Shown: positions 43,594 through 58,985 of the stretch, piece by piece | Position numbering within the stretch: the first letter of the stretch is position 1 | Layout of the letters: the number at the start of each line of letters is the position of its first letter | Source of the DNA: Streptomyces mashuensis | GTDB taxonomy: Bacteria; Actinomycetota; Actinomycetes; Streptomycetales; Streptomycetaceae | Assembly (NCBI RefSeq): GCF_014654785.1 | Contig: NZ_BNBD01000021.1 | Span: forward strand, 31,456-95,455 | Direction: 5' to 3' | DNA length: 64,000 nucleotides | Notes under the pieces: generated by a model | Told to the model about the DNA's origin: nothing | Database searches by the model: none | Seen by the model: only the letters and a program-made list of their open reading frames with translations | Made by a program: the position numbers and the translations under genes

Positions 43594-44921
43594 CCGCCGG
43601 CCGAGGGCACCCGCGGGCTCACCGTCATGAGGATGTCGTGCGCCGCCCAGAGCACGAACCGTTCGACGGGCACCACCTCGTGCCCCGGCACGGGCCGGAA
43701 GCGGAAGCGTTTGAGCAGGACGGCCAGGACGAGTTCGGCCTCCACCATGGCCAGGGCCGCGCCCTCGCAGCTGCGCGGCCCGATCCCGAAGGGGATGTGC
43801 GCCAGCCTGGGCCGCTCGGCCGTCTCCTCCGGCGTGAACCGCTCCGGCCGGAACCTCTCCGGCTCGGGCCAGTGGTCGGGGTTCCTGTGGACGGCCCAGA
43901 TCGGATAGAAGACCGTGGCGCCGGCGGGCACCATGTACGGGCCGAGGGGCAGCGGCTCGGTGGTCTCGCGCGCGCCGTACGGGCCGGGCGGGTACAGTCG
44001 CATCGCCTCCTTGAGGACCATCTCCAGGTACGGGAGCCGCCGCAGGTCCGCGTAGTCGGGTGCCGTGCGGTCGCCCAGCACCCGGTCGAGCTCCTCGCCG
44101 ACGCGCGCCGCCACGTCCGGGTGGCGGGCCAGCAGGTGCAGCGTCCACGACACGGCCACACCGGTCGTGTGATGGGCGGCCAGCATCGTCATCATCACGG
44201 TGTCGCGGATGCGCGCCGGCCGCTCCCCGGCGTCGACGAGCGCCCCGATCAGGTCGCTGCGCTCCGTGCGCGCCCCGGACCGGTGCGCCGCCACCACCTG
44301 GTCGACCACCTCCCGTAAGGAGGCGAGGGCCTCCCCGGCCCGCCGGGCCCGCTCCTGCTCCGTGCCGGAGGCGGGCACGCCGTAGAGCCGGCCGAGGGAG
44401 TCGGTGAGCACGTCCTCGAACGCGGCAGTCACGCGGTCCGGGTCGGCGGCCGCCCCGCCCAGCGCATACGCGCAGATCATCCGCAGCGACAGCGCGGTGA
44501 GGTCCTTCTGCAACGCGACGGGGCCGTGCCCGGCCCGCTCCGCCCACGCGTCGGCCAGCTCGCCGGCCAGGGCGGTGAAGCGGGCGAAGTGGCGCTCGTG
44601 GGAGGGCCGGCCGGCCAGCACCTCCAGCAGCAGGCGCCGCAGCGGGGCGTGCTCCTCCGCCGGCAGCACCTGGAGGTTGCCCGCCTCGAACAGCGGCTCC
44701 AGGAACGCGAACGGCCCCTCCGGCCGCCGGTCGAGGTGCGCCGTCGCCTCCAGCAGCACCGGGTCGGCGACCGACACGGCCGTCTCCGCGCCGGGCAGCT
44801 GGAACCGTACGACGGGCCCGTACTCGGCGTGCAGCCGCAGCTGGTAGTGGTGCAGCCCGCCGGCCGCGGCGACCGCGCCGGCACCGCCGTCCTCCCGGGG
44901 CTCCGGACCGGGGATGTCCAT
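43590..44921 (-). CDS. Cytochrome P450
   Basis: The 443-residue protein contains the P450 signatures: an I-helix with LAAHHTTG, the KEAMRLYPP (ExxR) motif, a PERF-region (NPDHWPEPERFRPERF), and the heme Cys loop FGIGPRSCEGAALAMVE. The C-terminal VVPVERFVLWAAHDILMTVS is typical of longer sterol- and terpene-type bacterial P450s. There is no membrane anchor. It is a soluble monooxygenase needing external ferredoxin; no ferredoxin gene is adjacent. The ATG at 44921 is preceded by GGAGG. The substrate is unknown; an association with the nearby NRPS is possible but the genes are separated by a phosphatase gene. Confidence 0.93.
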   Translation of the reverse strand: MDIPGPEPREDGGAGAVAAAGGLHHYQLRLHAEYGPVVRFQLPGAETAVSVADPVLLEATAHLDRRPEGPFAFLEPLFEAGNLQVLPAEEHAPLRRLLLEVLAGRPSHERHFARFTALAGELADAWAERAGHGPVALQKDLTALSLRMICAYALGGAAADPDRVTAAFEDVLTDSLGRLYGVPASGTEQERARRAGEALASLREVVDQVVAAHRSGARTERSDLIGALVDAGERPARIRDTVMMTMLAAHHTTGVAVSWTLHLLARHPDVAARVGEELDRVLGDRTAPDYADLRRLPYLEMVLKEAMRLYPPGPYGARETTEPLPLGPYMVPAGATVFYPIWAVHRNPDHWPEPERFRPERFTPEETAERPRLAHIPFGIGPRSCEGAALAMVEAELVLAVLLKRFRFRPVPGHEVVPVERFVLWAAHDILMTVSPRVPSAGG

Positions 44922-45026
44922 GGACGCTCGCTCCTCCCGTGTGACGGCCGGGGCGGCCCCTGACGGCTGCCGGCGGCCGTTGCGCACTGCGCACGGCACC
45001 ACCGTCCCCCGTGCACCCGGGTGACG

Positions 45027-46190
45027 TCACCACCCCGTACGGCGGCTCGTGAGCGCGACGAGCGCCAGGTCGTCGTCGATGCGGCCCCCGGTGTGCCGGT
45101 CCACGTCGTCGAGGAGCACGTCGAGGAGGTCGTCCGGGCCGGCGACCTCGCGGCCCCGCAGCGCCGCGGCCGGGTCGTAGAAGGCCCCGGTCCTGTCCTT
45201 GGCCTCGCTCAGGCCGTCGGTGAACAGCAGGAGCGTCGCCCCGGGCGGGAACGGCACCGTGCCCGTCACCTCCCGGCCCGCCTCCGGGCCCAGCCCGCCC
45301 AGGCACAGCGGCAGGGCGAACTCCGGCGGCTCCACGGCGCGCACCCCGCCGCCCCGCTCCAGCAGCAGCGGCGCCGGATGGCCGCGGTTGACCAGCCGCA
45401 GCTCCGTGCCCGCGGGCGGGACCTCGGCCAGGACCGCGGTGACGAACCCCTCGGTCCGCTCCGGGCCCGTACGGCGCGCCGCCTCCCGCAGCAGCGCCCG
45501 TTCCAGCCGGGCCGCGATCCCGTCGAGCGTGGGCTCCTCCTCGGCCGCCTCCCGGAACACGCCCAGCGCCACGTCCACCACCTTCACCGCCCCCACGCCC
45601 TTGCCCCGCACGTCGCCCACCAGGCAGCGCACCCCGAACGGCGTGTCCTGCACGCCGTACAGGTCGCCGCCGATCTGCGCCTCCCGGGCGGCCGACCGGT
45701 AGCGCACGGCGACGCGCAGCGGACCGACGACGGGCGGCGGCTGCGGCAGGACGGCGCGCTGCACGGCCAGGGCGACCTCCCGGGCGGACTGGAGGCGCAC
45801 GTCGCGGTAGTGCATGAGCCGGTTCACGACGACGGCGAACGCGGAGACGGTCGCCACCGTCGCCAGCTCGCTCAGCCCGCCGGATTCCCCGATGAAACCG
45901 AAATGCGTGAGCACCAGGGAATCCGCCGCACAGGCGCCGATACCGGCGAGCACGGTGGCGCGCAGCGAGAGCAGTGCCGCCGACGCCATGGGGGCGGCCG
46001 TGTACAAGGCCTCGGCGCTGAAATGCGGGGGAGTGAGGAGGTCGAGAAGGACGCCGCCGGCCAGCAGGAGAACGGGCAGCAGCTGGAGGCGCCGCACCAG
46101 CAGGCGCAGCACGGCGGTGCGCCCCGCGCCCGGTGCCTCCACGTGCCGCTCCCGCCGCTCGCGATCCGTCGTACCGTCCACCACCAGCAT
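45027..46190 (-). CDS. SpoIIE-type PP2C serine phosphatase with membrane N-terminus
   Basis: The 387-residue protein has an Arg-rich start (DRERRERHVEAPGAGRTAVL), three or four hydrophobic helices, and a SpoIIE domain: AQIGGDLYGVQDTPFGVRCL, VGDVRGKGVGAVKVVDV, FVTAVLAEVPPAG, LLLFTDGLSEAKDRTGAF and IDDDLALVALT. It resembles the other phosphatase at 41308. I chose the ATG at 46190 because longer starts would read through the palindrome at 46227; a GTG at about 46220 is also possible. It faces the NRPS operon across that palindrome. Confidence 0.85.
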   Translation of the reverse strand: MLVVDGTTDRERRERHVEAPGAGRTAVLRLLVRRLQLLPVLLLAGGVLLDLLTPPHFSAEALYTAAPMASAALLSLRATVLAGIGACAADSLVLTHFGFIGESGGLSELATVATVSAFAVVVNRLMHYRDVRLQSAREVALAVQRAVLPQPPPVVGPLRVAVRYRSAAREAQIGGDLYGVQDTPFGVRCLVGDVRGKGVGAVKVVDVALGVFREAAEEEPTLDGIAARLERALLREAARRTGPERTEGFVTAVLAEVPPAGTELRLVNRGHPAPLLLERGGGVRAVEPPEFALPLCLGGLGPEAGREVTGTVPFPPGATLLLFTDGLSEAKDRTGAFYDPAAALRGREVAGPDDLLDVLLDDVDRHTGGRIDDDLALVALTSRRTGW

Positions 46191-46226
46191 CGTCGGGCCG
46201 GAACCGGGCTGCCAGCCGTGCACCCG

Positions 46227-46250
46227 GAATGGGAACGCGTGTTCCCATTC
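46227..46250. promoter_or_regulatory. Perfect 24-bp palindrome upstream of the NRPS and phosphatase genes
   Basis: Arms GAATGGGAAC and GTTCCCATTC flank the 4-bp centre GCGT. It does not match the iron (DmdR/IdeR) box. It lies 178 bp before the NRPS start and 37 bp from the phosphatase start, so it could control either or both. A second short dyad GCTTG-N7-CAAGC lies at 46338-46354, closer to the NRPS. Confidence 0.6.
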
Positions 46251-46427
46251 GCCGGTTCCGGCGGCTCCGCGCGAGCGACTCCCGAAAGTCGTCGGGGAAG
46301 CCGCCGACGACGGCCGGACGCGGAGCGCCCTCCGGTAGCTTGCACGGTACAAGCAGATTGCATCCCGCTCTCCACCACCCCGTAACCGGGCGGGAATTGC
46401 TCCGGCGAACGGCTGAGGAAAACCACC

Positions 46428-49400
46428 ATGTCACGGTCACAAAGCCTTGCCGCGCTGTTCGGGAACCAGGTGCGCCGCACCCCCGGCAGGACGGCGCTCG
46501 TCCACGGTGAAAAAACCCTTACGTACCGCGAGTTGTCCCACGCGGCGCACCGCGTGGCCGCCCGGCTCGCCGAGCTCGGCGTGGGCCGCGGGACGCTCGT
46601 CGGCATGGCGTTCCCCCGCTCGGCGGACGCGGTGGTCTGCATGCTGGGCATCACGCTCGCCGGCGGCGCGTACCTCCCGGTCAACCCGGCCTTCCCCGCC
46701 GACCGCATCCGGACCGTCCTCGGCGACTCCCGCGCCCCGCTGCTGGTGTCCGCCGCCGCGGCCGCCGGCGCCGTCGCCCCGGCCCTGCCCGACGGCGTCG
46801 CCCACCACACGTTCGAGGAGCTCACGGCCGACGGCGCCGGCGACCCCGGGGCCGTCACCGGCGCCCCCGGGGCCGGCCTCCCGGACGACGCGCTCGCCTA
46901 CGTGATGTACACCTCCGGCAGCACCGGCCGCCCCAAGGGCGTCATGGTCGAACACCGGGGCGTCGTCCGGCTCGTCAAGGACACCGACTACTTCTCCTTC
47001 TCACCCGACGAGCGGTTCCTGCTCACCGGTGCCCTGGAGTTCGACGCGTCCACCTTCGAGATCTGGGGCGCGCTCCTGAACGGGGCGGTCCTCCATGTCG
47101 TCGACCAGGAGACGCTCGTCGTCCCCGCCCGCCTCAAGCAGGCCCTCCGCCGCGCCGGTACCACCGTCCTCTGGCTGACCTCACCGCTGTTCAACCAGCT
47201 CGTCGACGAGGACACCGACCTGTTCGCCGGGCTCCGCACCCTCCTCGTCGGCGGCGACGCGCTCTCCTGCGGCCACGTCAACCGCGTCCGCGCCGCCCAT
47301 CCCGGCCTGCGCGTCCTCAACTGCTACGGGCCCACCGAGAACACCACGTTCACCACCACCTTCGCCGTGGACCGCCCGTACGACACGGCCGTGCCCATCG
47401 GCCGCCCCATCACCGGCACCACCGCCCTCGTCCTCGACCCGGAGCTGCGGCCCGTCGCCCCCGGCCAGATCGGCGAACTGTTCACCGGCGGCCTCGGCCT
47501 CGCCCGCGGCTACCTGCACAACCCCGAGGCCACCGCTCAGCGGTTCGTCACCCTCGACGGCGAGCGCTACTACCGCACCGGCGACCTCGTCAGCGCCGAC
47601 GCCGACGGCGTGCTGTCCTTCCACGGCCGCACCGACGACCAGGTCAAGATCCGCGGCCACCGCGTCGAGGTCAAGGAAGTCACCGGCGTCCTCCTCGACC
47701 TGCCCGGCGTACGCGACGCCCACACCGTCGTCACCGGCGCCCCCGACGGCAAGCGCCTGCTGTCCTACGCCGTCCTCGACGAGGGCCACGACGCGGACGG
47801 CACCTTACGCGAGCTGCGGCGCCGCCTCCCCGGCTACATGTGCCCCGAGCACCTCGTCGCCCTGCCGAAGCTCCCCCTCAACGCCAACGGCAAGGTCGAC
47901 ACCGCCCGCCTGCCACGCCCCGCCGCCCCCACCGGCACCGCCCCGGCCGGGCAGCGCACCCCCGCCGAGGACGAACTGGCCGGCCTGTGGGCCGGCGTCC
48001 TCCACCTCGACGCCGCCACCATCGGCCCCGACAGCGACTTCTTCGCCCTCGGCGGCACCTCCATCACCGCCGGCGCCCTCATCGGCCGCATCGCCCGCAC
48101 CACGGGCCGCGCCCTCGGCTTCCAGGAACTCTTCGCCGCCCGCACCCTGCGCCGCATGGCCGAGGCCACCGCCGCAGCCGGCACCGCCGACGTCGAGCCC
48201 CTCCCCGCCACCGCCGCCCCCGGCCCCGTACCGCTCCACCCCCAGCAGCGCGGGCTCTACGCCCTGTGGCAGACCGACCCCGCCTCCCTCGCCTACAACA
48301 TCCCCGCCCGCCTCGACGTCGGCGGCCGGCTCGAACCCGGACGGCTCCGCACCGCCCTCCAGCTGCTCGCCGAACGGCACGACGCCCTGCGCACCCGTTT
48401 CGCCGCCCGGGCCCACGAGGGCACGGAACCCGAGGTGCTCCAGATCGTCGAGGACCGCACCGAGATCCCCCTCGACGTCGTCCCGCACACCGAGGTCCCC
48501 ACCGACGAGGAGGCCGTCGCCCGCTTCGTCCGCCCCTTCGACCTGGAGAAGGGCCCCCTGTTCCGCGCCCTGCTCGTCCCCGGCGACGACGGCCACGACC
48601 ACCGCCTCTACCTCGACGTCCACCACATCGTCTTCGACGGCGTCTCGCTCTCCGTCCTCGTCGGCGAACTCTTCGACCTCTACGCCGGCGTCACCCCGCC
48701 CCCGCCCCCCACCACCTACGCCGCGGCCGCCCAGTGGACCGCCCGGCAGGCCGCCGAGGGCCGGTTCGCCGCGGACGAGCAGTACTGGCGGAAGAAGTTC
48801 CGCGACGTGCCGCCGCCCCTCGACCTGCTCACCGACCACCCCCGCCCCGCCATCCGCAGCACCCTCGGCGACGTGGTGCGCCGCGAGCTCGGCGCCGCCC
48901 GCCGGCAGGCCGTCGAGGACTGCGCCGCCCGGCACGCGGTGACCGCCTTCTCCGTCCTCCTCGTCGCCTACGCGACCGTGCTGGCCCGCCTCACCGGCCG
49001 CCGCGACCTCGTCATCGGCTGCCCCATGAGCGGCCGCACCCACCCCGACCTGGACCGCGTCGTGGGCATGTTCGTCACCACCGCGCCCCTCCGGCTGCGG
49101 ATCGACGACGACACCACCCTCGGCGAGCTGCTCGCCCGGGCCGGCGAGGAGCACCGCGCGGCCCTCGCCCATCAGGGCCACCCCTTCGAACGGCTCGCCC
49201 GGGACGTCGTCCCCCACCGCGACCTGAGCCGCAACGCCCTGTTCGACGTGTTCTTCGCCCTGCAGAACATCGACTTCTACACGTTCCGCAAGCACGGCCG
49301 GCGCATCACCGTCACGCTGCCGCACCCCGGTACCTGCCGGTTCGACCTCAACCTCCAGATGTACCAGCGCCCCGAGGGCACCGTCGCCGAACTCGAGTAC

Positions 49401-49559
49401 TCCACGGCCCTGTTCACCCGCACATCGGCCGACCACCTCCTGGACCAGGTCGTGTCCGCCCTCGACGAGGTGCTCCACGCCCCGCACACCCCCGTCCTCG
49501 CCCCGGTGCCGGCCCCCGCCCGCCGCAGCACCGCGCCCGCCGCCGACTTCGCCTTCTAG
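46428..49559 (+). CDS. Nonribosomal peptide synthetase (A-T-C)
   Basis: The 1043-residue protein has an adenylation domain (core YTSGSTGRPKGVMVEHRG about residue 161; GELFTGGLGLARGYL; RTDDQVKIRGHRVEVKEV), then a carrier domain with its phosphopantetheine Ser in FFALGGTSITAGALI (about 545), and a condensation domain with YLDVHHIVFDGVSLSVL (about 731) and GCPMSGRTHPDLDRVVGM. My by-eye Stachelhaus-type code is D-A-F-W-L-G-C-T-F-K, close to valine codes. It starts the assembly line (no C domain before A). The stop is 12 bp before the next NRPS start. Confidence 0.93.
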   Translation: MSRSQSLAALFGNQVRRTPGRTALVHGEKTLTYRELSHAAHRVAARLAELGVGRGTLVGMAFPRSADAVVCMLGITLAGGAYLPVNPAFPADRIRTVLGDSRAPLLVSAAAAAGAVAPALPDGVAHHTFEELTADGAGDPGAVTGAPGAGLPDDALAYVMYTSGSTGRPKGVMVEHRGVVRLVKDTDYFSFSPDERFLLTGALEFDASTFEIWGALLNGAVLHVVDQETLVVPARLKQALRRAGTTVLWLTSPLFNQLVDEDTDLFAGLRTLLVGGDALSCGHVNRVRAAHPGLRVLNCYGPTENTTFTTTFAVDRPYDTAVPIGRPITGTTALVLDPELRPVAPGQIGELFTGGLGLARGYLHNPEATAQRFVTLDGERYYRTGDLVSADADGVLSFHGRTDDQVKIRGHRVEVKEVTGVLLDLPGVRDAHTVVTGAPDGKRLLSYAVLDEGHDADGTLRELRRRLPGYMCPEHLVALPKLPLNANGKVDTARLPRPAAPTGTAPAGQRTPAEDELAGLWAGVLHLDAATIGPDSDFFALGGTSITAGALIGRIARTTGRALGFQELFAARTLRRMAEATAAAGTADVEPLPATAAPGPVPLHPQQRGLYALWQTDPASLAYNIPARLDVGGRLEPGRLRTALQLLAERHDALRTRFAARAHEGTEPEVLQIVEDRTEIPLDVVPHTEVPTDEEAVARFVRPFDLEKGPLFRALLVPGDDGHDHRLYLDVHHIVFDGVSLSVLVGELFDLYAGVTPPPPPTTYAAAAQWTARQAAEGRFAADEQYWRKKFRDVPPPLDLLTDHPRPAIRSTLGDVVRRELGAARRQAVEDCAARHAVTAFSVLLVAYATVLARLTGRRDLVIGCPMSGRTHPDLDRVVGMFVTTAPLRLRIDDDTTLGELLARAGEEHRAALAHQGHPFERLARDVVPHRDLSRNALFDVFFALQNIDFYTFRKHGRRITVTLPHPGTCRFDLNLQMYQRPEGTVAELEYSTALFTRTSADHLLDQVVSALDEVLHAPHTPVLAPVPAPARRSTAPAADFAF

Positions 49560-49571
49560 GAAGCCCCCACC

Positions 49572-56078
<6,507 letters not shown>

Positions 56079-56082
56079 CGCC

Positions 56083-56400
56083 ATGACCACCGTGACCATC
56101 GCCCTCATGGGCGCCGTGACCTTCGGCCTGCGGTTCTGCTTCTTCGGCCCGCTGAAGCCCGAGCGGATGCCGGACCGCATCGAGCAGGCCCTGCCCTACG
56201 TGATGCCGGCCGTCCTCATGGCCATCATCGTGCCGTCCGTGGTGCTGGCCCCCGCCCCCGACGGCTCCCCGGCCTGGCTGTCGCCCTACATCGTCGGCGC
56301 GCTCGTCGGCTTCGGCGTCGGCGCCGTGAAGAAGGACAACTTCCTGCTGGTGTTCGCCTCGGCCATCGCGGCCTTCGCCCTGACCAAGTTCCTGCTGTGA
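56083..56400 (+). CDS. azlD: AzlD-family transport protein
   Basis: The 105-residue protein has three or four short hydrophobic helices (TVTIALMGAVTFGLRFCFF, EQALPYVMPAVLMAIIVPSV) and the family pattern of AzlD, the small subunit of the AzlC/AzlD branched-chain amino acid exporter. It starts 4 bp after the NRPS stop and overlaps azlC by 4 bp (GTGA), so all three are one transcription unit. A role in exporting the NRPS product or a related amino acid is inferred. Confidence 0.85.
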   Translation: MTTVTIALMGAVTFGLRFCFFGPLKPERMPDRIEQALPYVMPAVLMAIIVPSVVLAPAPDGSPAWLSPYIVGALVGFGVGAVKKDNFLLVFASAIAAFALTKFLL

Positions 56401-57215
56401 CGGAGAGCCCCACGATGAGCCCCACGGTGACCCCGAACACGACCACCCCCGCCCCGACCCGGCAACAGGAGATACGCACCGGCCTGCGCGACGCGGTCCC
56501 CCTCGTCCTGGGCGCCCTGCCCTTCGGCCTCCTGTTCGGCGCGGTGGCGCAGCAGAAGGGCCTGAGCCTGTTCAACACGCTGCTGATGAGCACCGTCGTC
56601 AACGGCGGCTCGGCCCAGATGATCGGCCTGGGCATGATCGCGGCCGGTACGGCGTGGCCGCTGACCGTCGCCACCTGCCTGGTGGTGAACATGCGGCACG
56701 TCTTCTACTCGGCGGCCCTGTCGGCGAAGGTCCGGCACCTGTCCACGGCCTGGCGGGCCGTCCTCGCCTTCGGCATGATCGACGCGGTGTACGCCCTGTC
56801 GGCCAAGCGCTACGGCGCGGACGACCGGCGCGGCCAGCAGCACTGGTACGTCCTGGCGGTGTCGGTGCTGATGTACGTGGGCTGGCTGTCCAGCACCCTG
56901 GTCGGCTACCTGTACGGCAAGGACCTGACGAAGATCGACGGCCTGGGCCTCGACTTCGCCATCTACGCCACGTACATCGGGCTGGTGGTCGGCTGCTTCA
57001 CCACGAAGCGGGCGGTGGCGGCGGGCCTCCTGGCGGGCGTGCTCGCGCTGGCACTGCACCACCTGCCGTACCAGAGCAGCCTGTTCGTCGCGACGCTGGC
57101 GGCCACGGTGGCCCTGGCGTGGTGGGAGGGCCGCGACAAGGCGCGGGCCGTTCCCGCGCCGGCACCCCGGCCGGCCGAGAAGGCCGGGACCGCCGAGCGG
57201 CAACCGGTGGAGTGA
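56397..57215 (+). CDS. azlC: AzlC-family transport protein
   Basis: The 272-residue protein has AzlC features: RDAVPLVLGALPFGLLFGAV, then NGGSAQMIGLGMIAAGTAWP and MRHVFYSAALSAKVRHLS, with about six to eight membrane helices. The N-terminal 20 residues are Thr/Pro-rich. Together with azlD it forms the exporter of branched-chain amino acids and azaleucine type. Directly behind an NRPS, it may export the peptide. It starts at a GTG within the azlD stop. Confidence 0.88.
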   Translation: MTESPTMSPTVTPNTTTPAPTRQQEIRTGLRDAVPLVLGALPFGLLFGAVAQQKGLSLFNTLLMSTVVNGGSAQMIGLGMIAAGTAWPLTVATCLVVNMRHVFYSAALSAKVRHLSTAWRAVLAFGMIDAVYALSAKRYGADDRRGQQHWYVLAVSVLMYVGWLSSTLVGYLYGKDLTKIDGLGLDFAIYATYIGLVVGCFTTKRAVAAGLLAGVLALALHHLPYQSSLFVATLAATVALAWWEGRDKARAVPAPAPRPAEKAGTAERQPVE

Positions 57216-57240
57216 CGGGAACCGCCCGCGACGTGCACGA

Positions 57241-57273
57241 CGAGGGGGCCGCCCGGCACGGGCGGCCCCCTCG
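57241..57273. terminator. Strong bidirectional terminator
   Basis: A perfect 14-bp stem (arms CGAGGGGGCCGCCC and GGGCGGCCCCCTCG) with a 5-nt loop lies between the convergent azlC and afsA-like genes. Confidence 0.8.
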
Positions 57274-57289
57274 GGTCACGGAGCGTGGA

Positions 57290-58225
57290 TCAGGCGGCGC
57301 GGGCGACGCGTTCGAGGGTGACCAGGGCCTGGAAGCGCTCGTCGTCGTCCTGGTGCAGGACGACCAGGACGCGGGGGCGGCGCTGCGGGTCGTGGGGCAC
57401 GGGATGGGCCTCGATGAAGCACGGTGTGTCCAGCTCCACGTAGCGGTGGAACACCGTCTCCATGCCCACGGGTACCACCGGGTGGGGCTGGGAGACCGCC
57501 TGGGCCGCCTGCCGGGCCGCCTCCATCAGCAGCATGCCGGCGGCGTGGTCCACGGGGTGGTCGAAATACAGGGGGTGGTGCAGGTCGACGCGCAACTGCC
57601 AGCGCCGCGCGGTGGGGGTGGGGGAGAGGACGACGTTGTGGAAGGAGTCGAGGCCCACTTCCTGCGGCGCGGCGGGCGGCGCGAGCGGCAGGGCCCTGGC
57701 CATCATGGCGGCGGCGTCGCCGCGCCCTTGGCGCAGCCGCTGGTAGACCGCGGGGGCCTGGATGGTGAACCGCGTGTGGGCGGTGGCCAGATGGGCGCCG
57801 TCGCGGCGGGCGACGACGAGGAGTTCGAGGCCGGCGGTGCGGGATCCGCGGCGCACGGTGTTCTTGCAGGTGACCTGGAGGTCGACGGGGGAGGAGTGGC
57901 CGGGCTCGGCGAGGAGGGCCGGCCGCCGTAACTGGTAGCGGAACTCCTCCCACAGCAGGTGGTGGCCGAACGGTACGCCGAACGCGTCGTGGCACAGCAG
58001 CGGGAACGTCTGCCGGACGGTCTCGACGAGCAGCATCGGGTCGTCGTGTCCGTGCCGGGCCGGGAACAGCGCCCGGGCGCGGGACCAGTCGGCGGTGACG
58101 TGGAAGTCCCGTTCGGAGGTCTGCTCGTAGTGGGAGAGCAGGACCTGGTCCGGGTCGGACTTGTGGACGAGCCGCTGCGGAACGGCGGCAAGGGACGTCA
58201 GAGGACGGGTGGTTGTTGTGGGCAT
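57290..58225 (-). CDS. AfsA/ScbA-like gamma-butyrolactone biosynthesis protein
   Basis: This 311-residue protein has two AfsA hot-dog repeats: LVHKSDPDQVLLSHYEQTSE, DFHVTADWSRARALFPARHG and DPMLLVETVRQTFPLLCHDA in the first, and RVDLHHPLYFDHPVDHAAGM with LLMEAARQAA in the second. AfsA condenses a beta-ketoacyl chain with dihydroxyacetone phosphate, the first step of A-factor-type signal synthesis. The ATG at 58225 has GGGGGAAA upstream. It is divergent from a ScbR-type receptor, the standard arrangement. Its promoter contains the motif described at 58300. Confidence 0.93.
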   Translation of the reverse strand: MPTTTTRPLTSLAAVPQRLVHKSDPDQVLLSHYEQTSERDFHVTADWSRARALFPARHGHDDPMLLVETVRQTFPLLCHDAFGVPFGHHLLWEEFRYQLRRPALLAEPGHSSPVDLQVTCKNTVRRGSRTAGLELLVVARRDGAHLATAHTRFTIQAPAVYQRLRQGRGDAAAMMARALPLAPPAAPQEVGLDSFHNVVLSPTPTARRWQLRVDLHHPLYFDHPVDHAAGMLLMEAARQAAQAVSQPHPVVPVGMETVFHRYVELDTPCFIEAHPVPHDPQRRPRVLVVLHQDDDERFQALVTLERVARAA

Positions 58226-58299
58226 CGCGAATTTCCCCCGGTACGCGCATGACTTCAACGGTGGCCGCACAGGGCCTGGCCAGGTGGCCACTGGTCAGT

Positions 58300-58329
58300 A
58301 ATATAAAGGGCGTTCTTTTTTCTGTCGAA
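58300..58329 (-). promoter_or_regulatory. afsA-like promoter with candidate GBL-receptor box
   Basis: On the minus strand, TTCGAC (58324-58329), an 18-bp spacer and TATATT (58300-58305) form the promoter. Its spacer and -10 contain GAACGCCCTTTATATT, which matches GAAAGCTCGTTATATT at 61509-61524 at 13 of 16 positions. The site overlaps the space before the receptor gene as well, so one bound dimer could affect both. Confidence 0.5.
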
Positions 58330-58349
58330 GGAGTATGGGAGAGTTCACA

Positions 58350-58985
58350 GTGGAGCTGAAACAGGAGCGGGCCGTACAGACCCGCATGACCCTCTTGCGG
58401 GCGGCCGCCGAGGTCTTCGACGAGAGCGGCTACGCCGGCGCCGGCATCACCAAGATCGTCAAGCGGGCGGGGCTCACCGCCGGGGCGCTCTACTTCCACT
58501 TCGGGTCCAAGGAAGGGCTCGCCAAGGCGGTCATGAACGCCCAGAGAGAGGCGATCGAGCCGCTGCTGGAGTCCCGGGGACTCCAGCACCTGGTGGACAT
58601 CACCCTCGTGTGGTCGCACCAGCTCGGCGAAGACCCGGTGCTGCGGGCGGGCGTGGAGCTCTCCTACGACCAGGAGATCGCCAAGGACGCGGAGCCCTTC
58701 GAGGACTGGCGCGAGCTCATGGCCGGCTACCTCCGGGAGGCCAAGGAGCTCGGCGAACTGCGCGACGGCGCCGACCCCGAGCTGATCGCCCGGTTCGTGG
58801 TGGGCGCCTGCACCGGCACGCAGATCTACTCACGGCTGGTGAGCGGCCGCCGCGACCTCCCGCAGCGGGTCCAGGAGATGTGGGACTGCCTCGTCCCCGG
58901 CATCGCCACCCCCGAGTGCGCCGCGCGCATCGACGCCGGAGCGGAACGCGGCCGGCGGCTGTGCGAAGGGGGCACCGCGTCGTGA
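58350..58985 (+). CDS. ScbR/ArpA-like gamma-butyrolactone receptor (TetR family)
   Basis: Counting from the GTG at 58350, the protein has 211 residues and opens ELKQERAVQTRMTLLRAAAE, the usual start of GBL receptors, followed by the HTH (ITKIVKRAGLTAGALYFHFG) and SKEGLAKAVMNAQREAIEPL. The family Trp for the ligand pocket is present in FEDWRELMAGYLREA-like helices. GGGAG is 6 bp before the GTG; an ATG at 58335 is an alternative. It is divergent from afsA-like and overlaps the following reductase gene by 4 bp, so it is a GBL-sensing repressor of the cluster. Confidence 0.88.
   Translation: MELKQERAVQTRMTLLRAAAEVFDESGYAGAGITKIVKRAGLTAGALYFHFGSKEGLAKAVMNAQREAIEPLLESRGLQHLVDITLVWSHQLGEDPVLRAGVELSYDQEIAKDAEPFEDWRELMAGYLREAKELGELRDGADPELIARFVVGACTGTQIYSRLVSGRRDLPQRVQEMWDCLVPGIATPECAARIDAGAERGRRLCEGGTAS

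Noticed and set aside
46227..46250. Iron (DmdR/IdeR) box for a siderophore NRPS
   Set aside because: The sequence does not match the TTAGGTTAGSCTAACCTAA-type pattern, and no siderophore export or uptake genes are present.
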